A stretch of DNA of 64,000 bases from Collinsella sp. Lineage in GTDB: Bacteria > Actinomycetota > Coriobacteriia > Coriobacteriales > Coriobacteriaceae. Each line of letters begins with the position of its first letter. The first letter of the stretch is position 1. The notes beneath the pieces were generated by a model, which saw nothing but the letters and a program-made list of their open reading frames with translations, was not told where the DNA came from and ran no database searches. Positions 25,633-34,211 of the stretch are shown in pieces. Where the stretch lies: NCBI GenBank assembly GCA_019414515.1, contig DXLX01000015.1, positions 1-64,000 of the forward strand, in the 5' to 3' direction. Position numbers and translations under genes: made by a program.

Positions 25633-25700
25633 CACTGGGGACACTCCTTAGCCGTTGGGAACGTTCTTAAACGACTGGTCATTCAGGTGTGTCCCCAATG
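25633..25700. repeat. Intergenic repeat family 7, full copy
   Basis: CACTGGGGACAC (25633-25644) pairs with GTGTCCCCAATG (25689-25700), one mismatch. The loop contains GGGAACGTTCTTAAACGACT, which matches 49588-49609 with few changes. Confidence 0.75.
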
Positions 25701-25712
25701 ACTACCCGTAGA

Positions 25713-25808
25713 ATGAGCGTGGATAATCTCCCGTTTTTGGCTCAACGGCGTGCTCAAAGTGGGAGATTATCCACGCTCATCCGGAAAGTGTCCAAAAATC
25801 CGCGCTCG
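25713..25808. repeat. GAGCGTGGA palindrome (family 2), copy A
   Basis: ATGAGCGTGGATAATCTCCC (25713-25732) and 25761-25780 are perfect 20-bp complements. An inverted single box follows at 25789-25808. It lies about 100 bp before recQ. Confidence 0.9.
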
Positions 25809-25906
25809 TTCCCTTCGGATTGCATCGCCCGTGGCCGGCAGCGGCGCGGCACCGGTCCGCGTGGCGGCGTATAATCGGCGGCAGATGACTTGAACGTTAG
25901 GAAACC

Positions 25907-27889
25907 ATGACCGATAGCATGCAGCAGATGGCGCTCGACACGCTCGGCGCCTATTTTGGCTACACCTCGTTTCGCCCGGGACAGGACCGCATGGTCGATG
26001 CGATCCTTGCCGGTCGCGATGCGCTGGGCGTTATGCCCACGGGCGCCGGCAAGTCCATTTGCTACCAGGTGCCCGCGCTCATGCTGCCCGGCATCACCTT
26101 TGTGGTGAGTCCGCTGCTGTCGCTTATGGAGGACCAGACCCGCGCGTTGCTCGCGGCGGGTGCGCGACCCAGCTATCTCAACTCCAGTCTTACTCCGGCC
26201 CAGCAAAACACCGTGCTCAAGCGGGCGCGCGAGGGCCGCTACCAGCTTATGTACGTGGCGCCCGAGCGCCTGCTCGAGCCGCGCTTTTTAGCCTTTGCCC
26301 AGGAGGCCGCGGGTTCCGCCGGCATTGGCGTGCCGCTCGTGGCTATTGACGAGGCCCACTGCGTGAGCCAATGGGGCCAGGATTTCCGCCCCGCCTACCT
26401 GCAGATTCGCGAGTTCATCGATTCCCTGCCGCAGCGCCCCATCGTGGCGGCCTTTACCGCCACGGCGACTGAGCGCGTGCGCGCGGACATTCAGCAGATG
26501 CTCGGACTGCAAAACCCCGCGACCGTGGTGACGGGCTTCGATCGCAAGAACCTCTACTTTGGCTGCGAGGAGATGGGCGACAAGGCCAAGGCCGCGTGGG
26601 TGCGCGACTATGTGATCGCGCATTCGAGCGAGAGCGGCATCGTGTATTGCTCGACTCGCAAGACGGTCGATGCGCTGGCCGCGGAGCTTGCCGAGGCACT
26701 GGGCCCCAGCGGCATTCGTGTGGGGCGCTACCATGCCGGCATGGGCAACGACGCCCGCCGCCAGAGCCAGCGTGCCTTTATCGACGACGATATCCAGGTG
26801 ATGGTCGCCACCAACGCCTTTGGCATGGGCATCGACAAGCCCAACGTGCGCTACGTGATTCACAACAACGTGCCCGAGAGCATCGAGGCCTACTACCAGG
26901 AGGCAGGCCGCGCCGGCCGCGACGGCGACCCGGCCAGCTGCCACTTGCTGTGGAACGGCAACGATTTTCGCATGCGCCGCTTTTTGATCGACCGCGGCGA
27001 TGCTGCCGATGAGGCGCTCGACGACGAGCAGCGCGCATGGGCGCTCCAGAACCGCTATCGCCTGCTCAGCCAGATGGAGGGCTACTGCAATACCACCGGC
27101 TGTCTGCGCGAATACATGCTGCGCTACTTTGGCGACGAGGCCGCGGCCGAGCATGCTGCCGCGGCTGGTGCGGGCGCCACCGCCACGGATGACGCCGAGG
27201 GTTGCGGCAACTGCAGCAACTGCCTCACACAGTTCGAGGTCGAGGACGTCACCGACATGGCCCGCGCCGCCGTGCAATATGTGGCCACGCGCCCCATGCG
27301 CTTTGGCAAGTCGCTGATCGCCGACGTGCTTCACGGCGGCAACACCGAGCGCATTCGCCAGATGCATCTGGACGAGGATCGCGGCTACGGTGAGCTGTCG
27401 AGCGAATCGGTCGGGCGCATCAAGGACATCATCGGCCAGCTGTGCGGGCGGGGCTACCTGGCCACCTCGCAGGGCCAGTATCCGGTCGTGGGTCTGGGCC
27501 CGCGTGCCGGCGAGGTCGAGGACGAGACGTTCGCCTTTACCGTTAAGCGTCGCGCGTCCAAGCGCAAGGCCTCGGCCCGTGCCCGCCGTGCGGTGGATTT
27601 GCTGCGCGAGGAGGCCGAGCTGGATCAGCGACCGCGCGTGGGCGACGACGCCGAGCTGTTTGAGCGCCTACGGGCACTCCGCAAGGAGATCTCGACCGAG
27701 CTGGAGATGGCACCGTACATGGTCTTCTCTGACAAGGCCCTGCGCGGCCTGTGCCGTCTACGTCCTCAGACGCGCGACGAGCTTATCCAGGTCAACGGCA
27801 TCGGCGAGAAAAAGGCCGACGCCTTTGGCGAGCAGTTTATGGCGGCGATAGAAGAGTTTGAATCCGAGCATGCACGGGATGGAGCGTAA
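25907..27889 (+). CDS. recQ: ATP-dependent DNA helicase RecQ
   Basis: A 660-residue superfamily 2 3'-5' helicase. Walker A MPTGAGKSICYQVPAL (near 43), DEAH box IDEAHCVSQWG (near 147), the arginine-finger motif QEAGRAGRDGDPAS (near 330), RQC zinc cysteines (Cys384, Cys389-type and CGNCSNC near 430), and an HRDC domain (about 580-655). RecQ unwinds recombination intermediates and hairpins. The stop is two bases before the ATG of the GntR gene at 27892, a rare pairing that implies co-transcription. Confidence 0.97.
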   Translation: MTDSMQQMALDTLGAYFGYTSFRPGQDRMVDAILAGRDALGVMPTGAGKSICYQVPALMLPGITFVVSPLLSLMEDQTRALLAAGARPSYLNSSLTPAQQNTVLKRAREGRYQLMYVAPERLLEPRFLAFAQEAAGSAGIGVPLVAIDEAHCVSQWGQDFRPAYLQIREFIDSLPQRPIVAAFTATATERVRADIQQMLGLQNPATVVTGFDRKNLYFGCEEMGDKAKAAWVRDYVIAHSSESGIVYCSTRKTVDALAAELAEALGPSGIRVGRYHAGMGNDARRQSQRAFIDDDIQVMVATNAFGMGIDKPNVRYVIHNNVPESIEAYYQEAGRAGRDGDPASCHLLWNGNDFRMRRFLIDRGDAADEALDDEQRAWALQNRYRLLSQMEGYCNTTGCLREYMLRYFGDEAAAEHAAAAGAGATATDDAEGCGNCSNCLTQFEVEDVTDMARAAVQYVATRPMRFGKSLIADVLHGGNTERIRQMHLDEDRGYGELSSESVGRIKDIIGQLCGRGYLATSQGQYPVVGLGPRAGEVEDETFAFTVKRRASKRKASARARRAVDLLREEAELDQRPRVGDDAELFERLRALRKEISTELEMAPYMVFSDKALRGLCRLRPQTRDELIQVNGIGEKKADAFGEQFMAAIEEFESEHARDGA

Positions 27890-27891
27890 CG

Positions 27892-28647
27892 ATGGCGACC
27901 GATAACAAGACCGACCGTACTGACGTGCCCGCCGTGCCGCTATACCAGCAGGTCATGGACGACCTAAAGGGCGAGATCGCACGCGGCGTGTACGCGGCCG
28001 GCTCGCGCATTCCTTCCGAGATGGAGCTCGCGAAGTCTTACGGCGTGGGGCGCATCACCGTGCGCCGTGCCATCGAGGAGCTGTCGCGCGCGGGCTACCT
28101 CAACCGCCAGCAGGGGAGGGGCACCTTTGTGTGCGCTCCCAAGCTCAAACGCAAGATTCGCCAGAAGGGCGACGTCCAGAGTTTCACCGAGGGTTGTGCC
28201 GCCAACGACATGGTGGCCGGAGCGCGCCTGGTGTCGCGCACGGTGGTTGCGGCGACGCGTGAGGACGCGGCATTTTTTGGCGTGGAGCCCGGCTGCGAGC
28301 TCATCGTGGTCGAGCGCGTGCGCACGGCAGATGGCGTGCCCGTCATGCTCGAGAACAACGCCTTTGTGCTTGCCGACCATCCCTACCTGCAGACGTTGGC
28401 CGATGAGGACCTCACCGATAACTCAATCTTTGCGCTCGTTGCCGAGCATTCGGGCCGCGCGCCGCTCAAGTCCGACCCCTGCACCGTGGAGATTGCGCTT
28501 GCCGATGCTCAGGCGGCCCCGCTGCTGGAGGTGCCGGTCGGCGAGCCGCTCTTCTATATGGAGGCATACTTTACCGATGAGGACGAGCGGCCCCTGCTGC
28601 TCGGTCGTCAAAAGATCGTGGGCTCGCGCTACGTGTTCGACATCTAA
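27892..28647 (+). CDS. GntR family regulator, UTRA type
   Basis: A 251-residue protein with an N-terminal winged helix (LYQQVMDDLKGEIARGVYAA, VGRITVRRAIEELSRAGYL) and UTRA domain ending GRQKIVGSRYVFDI. Translation is probably coupled to recQ because GGATGGAG lies inside the recQ end and only two bases separate the genes. The downstream SIS gene (28792) is preceded by a duplicated 17-bp site, the probable operator of this regulator. The ligand is unknown. Confidence 0.9.
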   Translation: MATDNKTDRTDVPAVPLYQQVMDDLKGEIARGVYAAGSRIPSEMELAKSYGVGRITVRRAIEELSRAGYLNRQQGRGTFVCAPKLKRKIRQKGDVQSFTEGCAANDMVAGARLVSRTVVAATREDAAFFGVEPGCELIVVERVRTADGVPVMLENNAFVLADHPYLQTLADEDLTDNSIFALVAEHSGRAPLKSDPCTVEIALADAQAAPLLEVPVGEPLFYMEAYFTDEDERPLLLGRQKIVGSRYVFDI

Positions 28648-28656
28648 CGTTCACGA

Positions 28657-28735
28657 ATAGAACAACATGGAACAAATTTATCGCAATGGCTTCCACCGTG
28701 GCTGCATGCGTGGTATATATAGAACAACATAGAAC
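28657..28735 (+). promoter_or_regulatory. Duplicated operator before third SIS gene
   Basis: ATAGAACAACATGGAAC (28657-28673) and ATAGAACAACATAGAAC (28719-28735) match at 16 of 17 bases and are 62 bp apart, six helical turns. The second copy follows a TATATA -10 box (28714-28719), so binding there would block transcription; the pair could form a DNA loop. Confidence 0.65.
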
Positions 28736-28791
28736 GACAGCAGGTACGAGCAGCCGTCGCCAAAAGCCGCCACACAAGGAGGGGCATCAGC

Positions 28792-29760
28792 ATGAACGCA
28801 CATGATCTGATTCAGGAAATTATCGAGCGCAAGGGCAAGGTCGAGAACGTCTTTTGGATCGCCTGCGGTGGTTCGATGATCGACCTCATGCCGGCCAACG
28901 AACTGCTCAAGCGCGAGGCCACCACGTTTACCTCGACGGTCTACACGGCGCGCGAGTTTTGCCTGATGACTCCCAAGAGTCTTGGCGAGAAGTCACTCGT
29001 CATCGCCTGCAGCCACAGCGGTAACACGCAAGAGGTCGTCGACGGCTGCGAGATGGCGTTGGCTGCCGGCGCCGAGGTCATTGCCCTTACCGACTGCGAG
29101 GGCTCAAAGATCGACAACGGCAAGTGGACCACCTGGGTCTATCCGTGGGGCGAGGGCGTGTTGCAGGCCGAGGTGCCGCAGGGCATCGGCGCTCTGATCG
29201 CCGCCGAACTGCTCGACCAGCAGGAGGGCTACGAAGCGCTCGCCGACATGTACGAAGGCCTTAAGCAGATGGATGCGCTGCTGCCCGCCGCGCGCGAGAA
29301 GGTCAACGCCGAGCTAGGTGCCCGTTTTGCCGAGCTCTGCCAGCAGCACAAGTTCTTCTACATCCTGGGCTCCGGCCCCAACTTTAGCCAGACCTACGCC
29401 ATGGCAATCTGCTCGCTCATGGAGATGCAGTGGCAGCACTGCTGCTACATCCACTCCGGCGAGTACTTCCATGGCCCGTTCGAAGCCACCGAGCCCGGCG
29501 TGTTCTACTTTGTGCAGCTCGGATCGGGCGAGTGCCGCCCCATGGAGGAGCGCGCTCTTGCGTTCCTCAACACGCACACCGATACGATCATGGTGCTCGA
29601 CGCGCTCGAGTACGGCGTGGGCGACGTGCCCGCCAGCGTGCGTTCGTACTTGGAGCCGATCTTCTTCTACAACATGAGCTGCGAGCTGCGCGCCGCCCGC
29701 GGCAAGGTGTTTGACCACAGCCCCGAGGTTCGTCGCTACATGGGCATCGAGCAGTACTAG
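28792..29760 (+). CDS. SIS-domain deglycase/isomerase, third copy
   Basis: A 322-residue protein with two SIS domains: FWIACGGSMIDLMPANELL (near 20), SHSGNTQEVVDG near 74 and the ending RRYMGIEQY. The ending and length place it with the fructoselysine/glucoselysine deglycase group, like 16039 and 21329, but it diverges most at the C terminus. AAGGAGGGG (28776-28784) gives a strong start. With its own regulator it probably serves a distinct phosphorylated glycated amine or amino sugar. The GlmS-like catalytic set cannot be checked by eye. Confidence 0.82.
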   Translation: MNAHDLIQEIIERKGKVENVFWIACGGSMIDLMPANELLKREATTFTSTVYTAREFCLMTPKSLGEKSLVIACSHSGNTQEVVDGCEMALAAGAEVIALTDCEGSKIDNGKWTTWVYPWGEGVLQAEVPQGIGALIAAELLDQQEGYEALADMYEGLKQMDALLPAAREKVNAELGARFAELCQQHKFFYILGSGPNFSQTYAMAICSLMEMQWQHCCYIHSGEYFHGPFEATEPGVFYFVQLGSGECRPMEERALAFLNTHTDTIMVLDALEYGVGDVPASVRSYLEPIFFYNMSCELRAARGKVFDHSPEVRRYMGIEQY

Positions 29761-29807
29761 GTAACGGGAAAAGCATTAACCTTCGATTCGCAAGCGGGCC
29801 ACATGAG

Positions 29808-29850
29808 TCAAAAAGCGGGCCGCGCCGGGGATTTCCGGCGCGGCCCGCTT
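29808..29850 (-). terminator. Terminator of the dehydrogenase gene
   Basis: A 16-bp stem (29813-29828 with 29835-29850) around GGATTT is followed, on the minus strand, by five T residues. It can also end the convergent SIS gene. Confidence 0.88.
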
Positions 29851-29891
29851 AGTATCGCGCATAGATTCGCAAGGTTGCGGTAGCCAGCGGC

Positions 29892-30869
29892 CTACTTTGC
29901 GTCGTAGGCCTCGGCGTCCCACCAGTCGAGCTGGGCGATGTTGTCGCGGATGTGCTGGCAGCTCTTGTGGAAGCCCTCGAGCTCGTGCTCGGACAGGTCC
30001 AGCGTGTAGACCTCCTCGACGCCCTCGGCACCGATCGCGCACGGCAGGGAGGTGAAGATGCCCTCCTCGCCATACTGGCCGGTCATGAGCGTGGAGGCGG
30101 AAAGCACGGCGTGCTCGTTATGCAGCACGGCGGCGCAAACGCGCGCGGCGGAGTTGGCGACGGCGTACTCGGTGCACTGTTTGCCCTGGTAGGTTACGTA
30201 GCCGCCCTTGCGCGCGAGCTCCTCGACCTCCATGTGGTCAAAGGCGTACTTGTCGGGGTTCTCGGCCTGAAGCTCGTTAAGGCTCTTGCCGGCGATGGTT
30301 GCGGCCTTAAAGGCGGCCAACTGGCTAAAGCCGTGCTCGCCGATCATGTAGGCGTCGATGGACTTGGGGCTCACGCCGACCTTCTTGGAGATCTCGGTGC
30401 GCAGGCGGGCGGAGTCCAGGCCGCAGCCCGAGCCGATGATCTTCTTGGGATCGTAGCCGGTCAGGTGCCACAGCTCGGTGCACACGACGTCGCAGGGGTT
30501 GGAGATGCTCACGAAGATGCCGTCAAAGCCGGCGTCGACGATGCGCTTGGCAAAGGTGCGGGCGGCGTCGGTGGTAAAGAACAGCTCGCCGTCGCGGTTG
30601 CCGGCGGCCAGCGCGACCTTGCCGGCGGCGTTGACGATGACGTCGCAGCAGGCAAGCTCCTCGTAGTGGTCGTAGCAGTTGACGATCTTGGTGTTGTACG
30701 GGACAAACGAAAGGGAGTCGCGCAGGTCCTGGACCTCGGACGTCACCTTGGCCTCGTTGATATCGCACAGGTACAGCTCATCGGCAATGCCCTGCATGAG
30801 CAGGCTGTTGGCGACATGTGCTCCTACGTGGCCCTGGCCGACCACACCGATCTTACGCGTCTGGTACAT
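29892..30869 (-). CDS. L-lactate / L-2-hydroxyacid dehydrogenase family
   Basis: A 325-residue NAD-dependent enzyme. Rossmann motif VVGQGHVGAHVANSL (near 9), ISNPCDV near 128, DSARLRT near 156 and the catalytic His in IGEHGFSQ (near 183). The ARKGGYVTYQGKQCTEYAVA segment and the overall sequence lean towards L-2-hydroxyisocaproate dehydrogenase more than classic lactate dehydrogenase, so the physiological 2-oxoacid is unclear. It would regenerate NAD in fermentation. Start ATG 30869 has GAAAGGAT upstream; an upstream in-frame start (30908) is less likely. Confidence 0.9.
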   Translation of the reverse strand: MYQTRKIGVVGQGHVGAHVANSLLMQGIADELYLCDINEAKVTSEVQDLRDSLSFVPYNTKIVNCYDHYEELACCDVIVNAAGKVALAAGNRDGELFFTTDAARTFAKRIVDAGFDGIFVSISNPCDVVCTELWHLTGYDPKKIIGSGCGLDSARLRTEISKKVGVSPKSIDAYMIGEHGFSQLAAFKAATIAGKSLNELQAENPDKYAFDHMEVEELARKGGYVTYQGKQCTEYAVANSAARVCAAVLHNEHAVLSASTLMTGQYGEEGIFTSLPCAIGAEGVEEVYTLDLSEHELEGFHKSCQHIRDNIAQLDWWDAEAYDAK

Positions 30870-31079
30870 ATATGTATCCTTTCGGCCGAGTTTTTCGCGT
30901 CGAACCATTGTAGCGTCCTGTTGCCACTTTGCTAGGCTAAAGCGCTATAGATTTTTGGGCATGCCTTAATCTCTACTTTTGGAGCGATTTGGGCCGCTGA
31001 CGGTATCGCTGGGCGATGTGCTCGCGCGGATGGCGCTGGTCGTTGTACCATAGCTGCAACTGACTCGTAAGGAGCATCC

Positions 31080-32006
31080 ATGCCCATTCGCATCCCCGAC
31101 GCCCTCCCTGCCGCCGCGCAGCTCGAGAGCGAGAACATCTTTGTCATGACCGAGTACCGGGCGCTGCACCAGGACATCCGTCCGCTGCGCGTGCTCATCC
31201 TCAACCTCATGCCCACCAAAATCGCTACCGAGACGCAGATCATGCGCAAGCTCTCCAACACGCCGCTGCAGGTGGAGGTGGACCTGCTGCGCACCAAAAC
31301 ACACGAGGCCACGCACGTGAGCGCCGGCCACCTGGAGACGTTCTACCGCACGTTCGACGACATCCGCGACATCCACTACGACGGCCTGATTATCACGGGC
31401 GCCCCGGTGGAACAGATGCCGTTCGAAGAGGTCGACTACTGGCCCGAGCTCTGCCAGATCATGGATTGGTCCACCACGCACGTGCACTCTACGCTGCACA
31501 TTTGTTGGGGCGCGCAGGCCGGCCTGTACCATCATTACGGTATCCAGAAGCACGACCTGCCGGCAAAGGCGAGTGGCGTGTTTGAGCATTATCTGGTGAA
31601 GCCGCAAAGCCCGCTGGTTCGCGGCTTTGACGACCGTTTCTATGCCGTGCATTCGCGCAACACCGATGTGCGCCGCGAGGACGTGGAGGCCGAGCCGCAG
31701 CTTGAGGTCGTGGCCGTGTCCGACGAGGTGGGCCTGTACATCGTCAAGTCGACCGACAGCCGTCGCTTCTTTGTCTTTGGCCATCCCGAGTACGACACCG
31801 ATACGCTGCGCCTGGAGTACGAGCGCGATGTGAAGCGCGGGCTCAACCCGGAGGTGCCGGCGCATTACTTCCCGGGCGACGACCCCTCCGCCGAGCCGCG
31901 CAACGTCTGGCGCAGCCAAGCTCAGCTGTTCTACACCAACTGGCTCAACTACTACGTCTACCAGACCACGCCCTACGACCTGGCCCGCGCCGGCGAGGAG
32001 CACTAG
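31080..32006 (+). CDS. metA: Homoserine O-acetyltransferase (MetA family)
   Basis: A 308-residue methionine-pathway enzyme that activates homoserine. The catalytic Cys142 (ICWGAQ) and the His/Glu pair in FGHPEYD are present. Residue 111 is Glu (GAPVE), the feature that in this family goes with acetyl-CoA use, whereas Gly111 goes with succinyl-CoA; so acetylation is predicted despite the metA name. AAGGAG (31070-31075) precedes ATG 31080. I see no SAM riboswitch upstream; TACCAT (31046-31051) is the best -10 candidate. Confidence 0.93.
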   Translation: MPIRIPDALPAAAQLESENIFVMTEYRALHQDIRPLRVLILNLMPTKIATETQIMRKLSNTPLQVEVDLLRTKTHEATHVSAGHLETFYRTFDDIRDIHYDGLIITGAPVEQMPFEEVDYWPELCQIMDWSTTHVHSTLHICWGAQAGLYHHYGIQKHDLPAKASGVFEHYLVKPQSPLVRGFDDRFYAVHSRNTDVRREDVEAEPQLEVVAVSDEVGLYIVKSTDSRRFFVFGHPEYDTDTLRLEYERDVKRGLNPEVPAHYFPGDDPSAEPRNVWRSQAQLFYTNWLNYYVYQTTPYDLARAGEEH

Positions 32007-32052
32007 GCTGTAGCTGTGGTTGCTGCTGCGGCCGTTGCTGTGCTCGCGGCGT

Positions 32053-32173
32053 GACGAACGTGGATTTTCGGACACACGAGCGTGGATTTTCGGACGTTTA
32101 CAAATCGAGCGTGGATAATCTCCCACTTTTGGCCGAGGAAGGGGCCAAAAACGGGAGATTTTCCACGCTCGAT
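32053..32173. repeat. GAGCGTGGA palindrome (family 2), copy B
   Basis: Two direct boxes (ACGAACGTGGATTTTCGGAC-type at 32053-32073, and 32074-32095) precede a 70-bp palindrome (32104-32173) with CGAGCGTGGATAATCTCCC and its near complement. A T-run (TTTTTC) follows, so it may end metA transcription. Confidence 0.88.
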
Positions 32174-32299
32174 TTTTCTGTAGCTGTCATGCCGGCGGCC
32201 TCATTACACGTCGAGTGCATACGGGCCACGTTGCAAACAAGGTAGTTTTGAGCCACAGCATATTTTCTTTAAAAGAAATCGACGGCTTTAGAGGCGCCA

Positions 32300-32318
32300 A
32301 ATTGTGGAGACAGGGACC
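32300..32318. repeat. 19-base repeat, partner of 3833-3851
   Basis: AATTGTGGAGACAGGGACC, 18 of 19 identical to the inverted copy at 3833. A short direct repeat ATTTGGTCAG also occurs at 32382 and 32404. The rest of 32174-32468 shows no gene. Confidence 0.5.
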
Positions 32319-32468
32319 TCTCGACAACTACCCTACCTGCAGATATAAGCCATCAGCCTAAAACGTCCAAAACCGTCAAGTATTTGGTCAGCGCCCGGAC
32401 AGCATTTGGTCAGACTTCGCATGAAACCGTCTGGTACGTTTGCGCCGTTCCAAGAGTTGGGAGGCGAC

Positions 32469-33431
32469 ATGGGAAACATGACGGCGAATCAAAGACTTAC
32501 AAGCCACATTAAAGCGTGCGAACAGCAGATGAGCTGCGTGTACGCACGCACGGCGGCGGAGGCAAAGCAGATTGAGCGGCGTGTGGCGGCGGGAAGTCTA
32601 GAGGCGGTCATGCCGGGGCTGTATGCGCGTCCGGATTATTGGTCCGAGCTCAAGTTTCGGCAACGTTATCTGCATCGGGTGCGGGCCCTTGCGCAAAAGC
32701 ATCCCGACTGGACGTTTTGCTCCTATACGGCGGCTGTTATCTATGGCCTTTCGGTTTCGCATGCCAATTTGACGCACATCCATATCGCCGCGGCGCCGGC
32801 GCAATCGACGACGCCGGGCTCTCGGGTGATTCGCCATCGTTATGCTCGTCAAACGCGGGCAATCCAGATGGATATTGCCGTGACCGATATCGACCAAACG
32901 ATTACGGATTGCCTGGTCGATGCATCGTTTGTCGAGGGACTGATCATTGCGGACTCGGCGCTTCATGAGCAGCTGTTGTCGAAGGAGCATCTCGTTGAGG
33001 CAATCAACAAGCTTGGCTTAAATCGTCGCGGTGTTGTGACGGCGCGAAGTGTTGCGCGGTGTGCCGATGGCCTATCGGAAAGCGGTGGCGAGTCCAAGGC
33101 GCGTGCTCTGATGATTGAGCGCGGCTGGCAGACGCCGGAGCTGCAAGTTGAGCTGTTCGACCCGGTTGAGCCGGGGCGGCCGTATCGAGTTGACTACTTG
33201 TGGCGTGTGGGCGACCGGCTGATTATCGGGGAGTTCGACGGATTCGTTAAAAGCGAGAAGGCGGCGGAGGAGGGCAAGCTCGCGAAGGCGCAGTTTGATG
33301 AGCGCCAGCGCGAGTCGAGGCTTTCGCTGCTTGATAACTGCAAGATCGTGCGCTTGTGCTGGGATGATCTAAGGGATCCGACAAAGCTCGATCGCAAGCT
33401 CAAGGTCGCCGGCGTGCCGCGTGCGTGCTGA
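32469..33431 (+). CDS. AbiEi/DUF559-like protein with PD-(D/E)xK-type C terminus
   Basis: A 320-residue protein. The N-terminal part (about 1-110) resembles the AbiEi antitoxin-like winged-helix region of actinobacterial proteins (GSLEAVMPGLYARPDYW, FCSYTAAVIYGLS). The C-terminal region (about 200-300) has an endonuclease-like pattern: GESKARALMIERGW, YRVDYLWRV, IIGEFDGFVKSEK and an alpha-beta ending KIVRLCWDDLRD, as in DUF559/Vsr-like folds. No toxin partner is next to it. It may be a solitary defence or repair nuclease. GGGAGG (32459-32464) supports ATG 32469; ATG 32478 is also possible. Confidence 0.7.
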   Translation: MGNMTANQRLTSHIKACEQQMSCVYARTAAEAKQIERRVAAGSLEAVMPGLYARPDYWSELKFRQRYLHRVRALAQKHPDWTFCSYTAAVIYGLSVSHANLTHIHIAAAPAQSTTPGSRVIRHRYARQTRAIQMDIAVTDIDQTITDCLVDASFVEGLIIADSALHEQLLSKEHLVEAINKLGLNRRGVVTARSVARCADGLSESGGESKARALMIERGWQTPELQVELFDPVEPGRPYRVDYLWRVGDRLIIGEFDGFVKSEKAAEEGKLAKAQFDERQRESRLSLLDNCKIVRLCWDDLRDPTKLDRKLKVAGVPRAC

Positions 33432-33455
33432 GGCAGTTGCAGGGCGTTTGGCTGC

Positions 33456-33574
33456 ACAAGCGTGGAAAATCGGACGGACGAGCGTGGAAATCTGGACGCT
33501 TGTTGAATGAGCGTGGATAATCTCCCACTTTTGGCTCGTAAGGGGGCCCAAAGTGGGAGATTTTCCACGCTCAT
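33456..33574. repeat. GAGCGTGGA palindrome (family 2), copy C
   Basis: Two direct boxes (33456-33475 and 33478-33497) precede a 68-bp palindrome (33507-33574), opening ATGAGCGTGGATAATCTCCC and closing with GGGAGATTTTCCACGCTCAT. It separates two convergent genes. Confidence 0.9.
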
Positions 33575-33598
33575 CTTGCGGGTGCGAAACAGCGGCGA

Positions 33599-34195
33599 TC
33601 AGGCGCTGATGATGTGGGGTAGCGGCAGGTCGTGGGTATCGGTGGGAACGCCGTCGACGCGTTGCTCGTCAAAGGCAATGCCGATGATTTGACATGCGGG
33701 TGAGAGCATGGGCAGGTAGCGGTCATAGCAGCCGCCGCCGTAGCCCAAGCGCGCACCGGTGCGGTCGAAGGCTACGAGCGGCACGACGATCATGTCGAGA
33801 GCTTCGGCAGGCACGATAGGGAAGCGGCTACTGTCGATGTCCGTGGCCGTGAAGGCTCGCGTGGGGTGGCCGATAAACGGAGCCGAGGACGCATCGGCAG
33901 CAGCAACTGCCCGCATGCACATGCGCTGGTCACAAGCCATGGCGTCTGTTGCCGAGAGCATGCACGGATAGGTCACGCGCCAGCTGCGTTTGGCGGCCGC
34001 TGCGGCAAACGCGGCAGGATCGACTTCGGAACCCATCGCGGCATAGACGGCAACGGTGTGCGGGGCTGCGGGATCCGAGCGGCCCAGTAGCTCAACGAGC
34101 CGCACGCAGATATCAGCGGACTTTGCCGCCCGCACATCCAAATCAAGAGCATCGCGCCGGGCAATCACCGCCTGCCGCAATCCAGCCTTGTCCAT
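33599..34195 (-). CDS. 5-formyltetrahydrofolate cyclo-ligase
   Basis: A 198-residue ATP-dependent enzyme that converts 5-formyl-THF to methenyl-THF in one-carbon metabolism. The hallmark MIVVPLVAFDRTGARLGYGG (near 140-160) with GGCYDRYL is intact, and the N-terminal LRQAVIARRDAL helix contributes to ATP binding. ATG 34195 with AGGAGG seven bases upstream is preferred to the upstream start at 34222, which would lie in repeat family 3. It appears to be monocistronic. Confidence 0.93.
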   Translation of the reverse strand: MDKAGLRQAVIARRDALDLDVRAAKSADICVRLVELLGRSDPAAPHTVAVYAAMGSEVDPAAFAAAAAKRSWRVTYPCMLSATDAMACDQRMCMRAVAAADASSAPFIGHPTRAFTATDIDSSRFPIVPAEALDMIVVPLVAFDRTGARLGYGGGCYDRYLPMLSPACQIIGIAFDEQRVDGVPTDTHDLPLPHIISA

Positions 34196-34211
34196 CCCAA
34201 CCTCCTCTAGC

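Noticed and set aside
25405..25906. Insertion sequence remnant before recQ
   Set aside because: The 500-bp gap is filled by three palindromic repeat types; no transposase fragment or terminal repeat with target duplication is visible.
30909..31079. SAM riboswitch before metA
   Set aside because: No SAM-I/II core motif visible; only a plain promoter-like TACCAT and a ribosome site.
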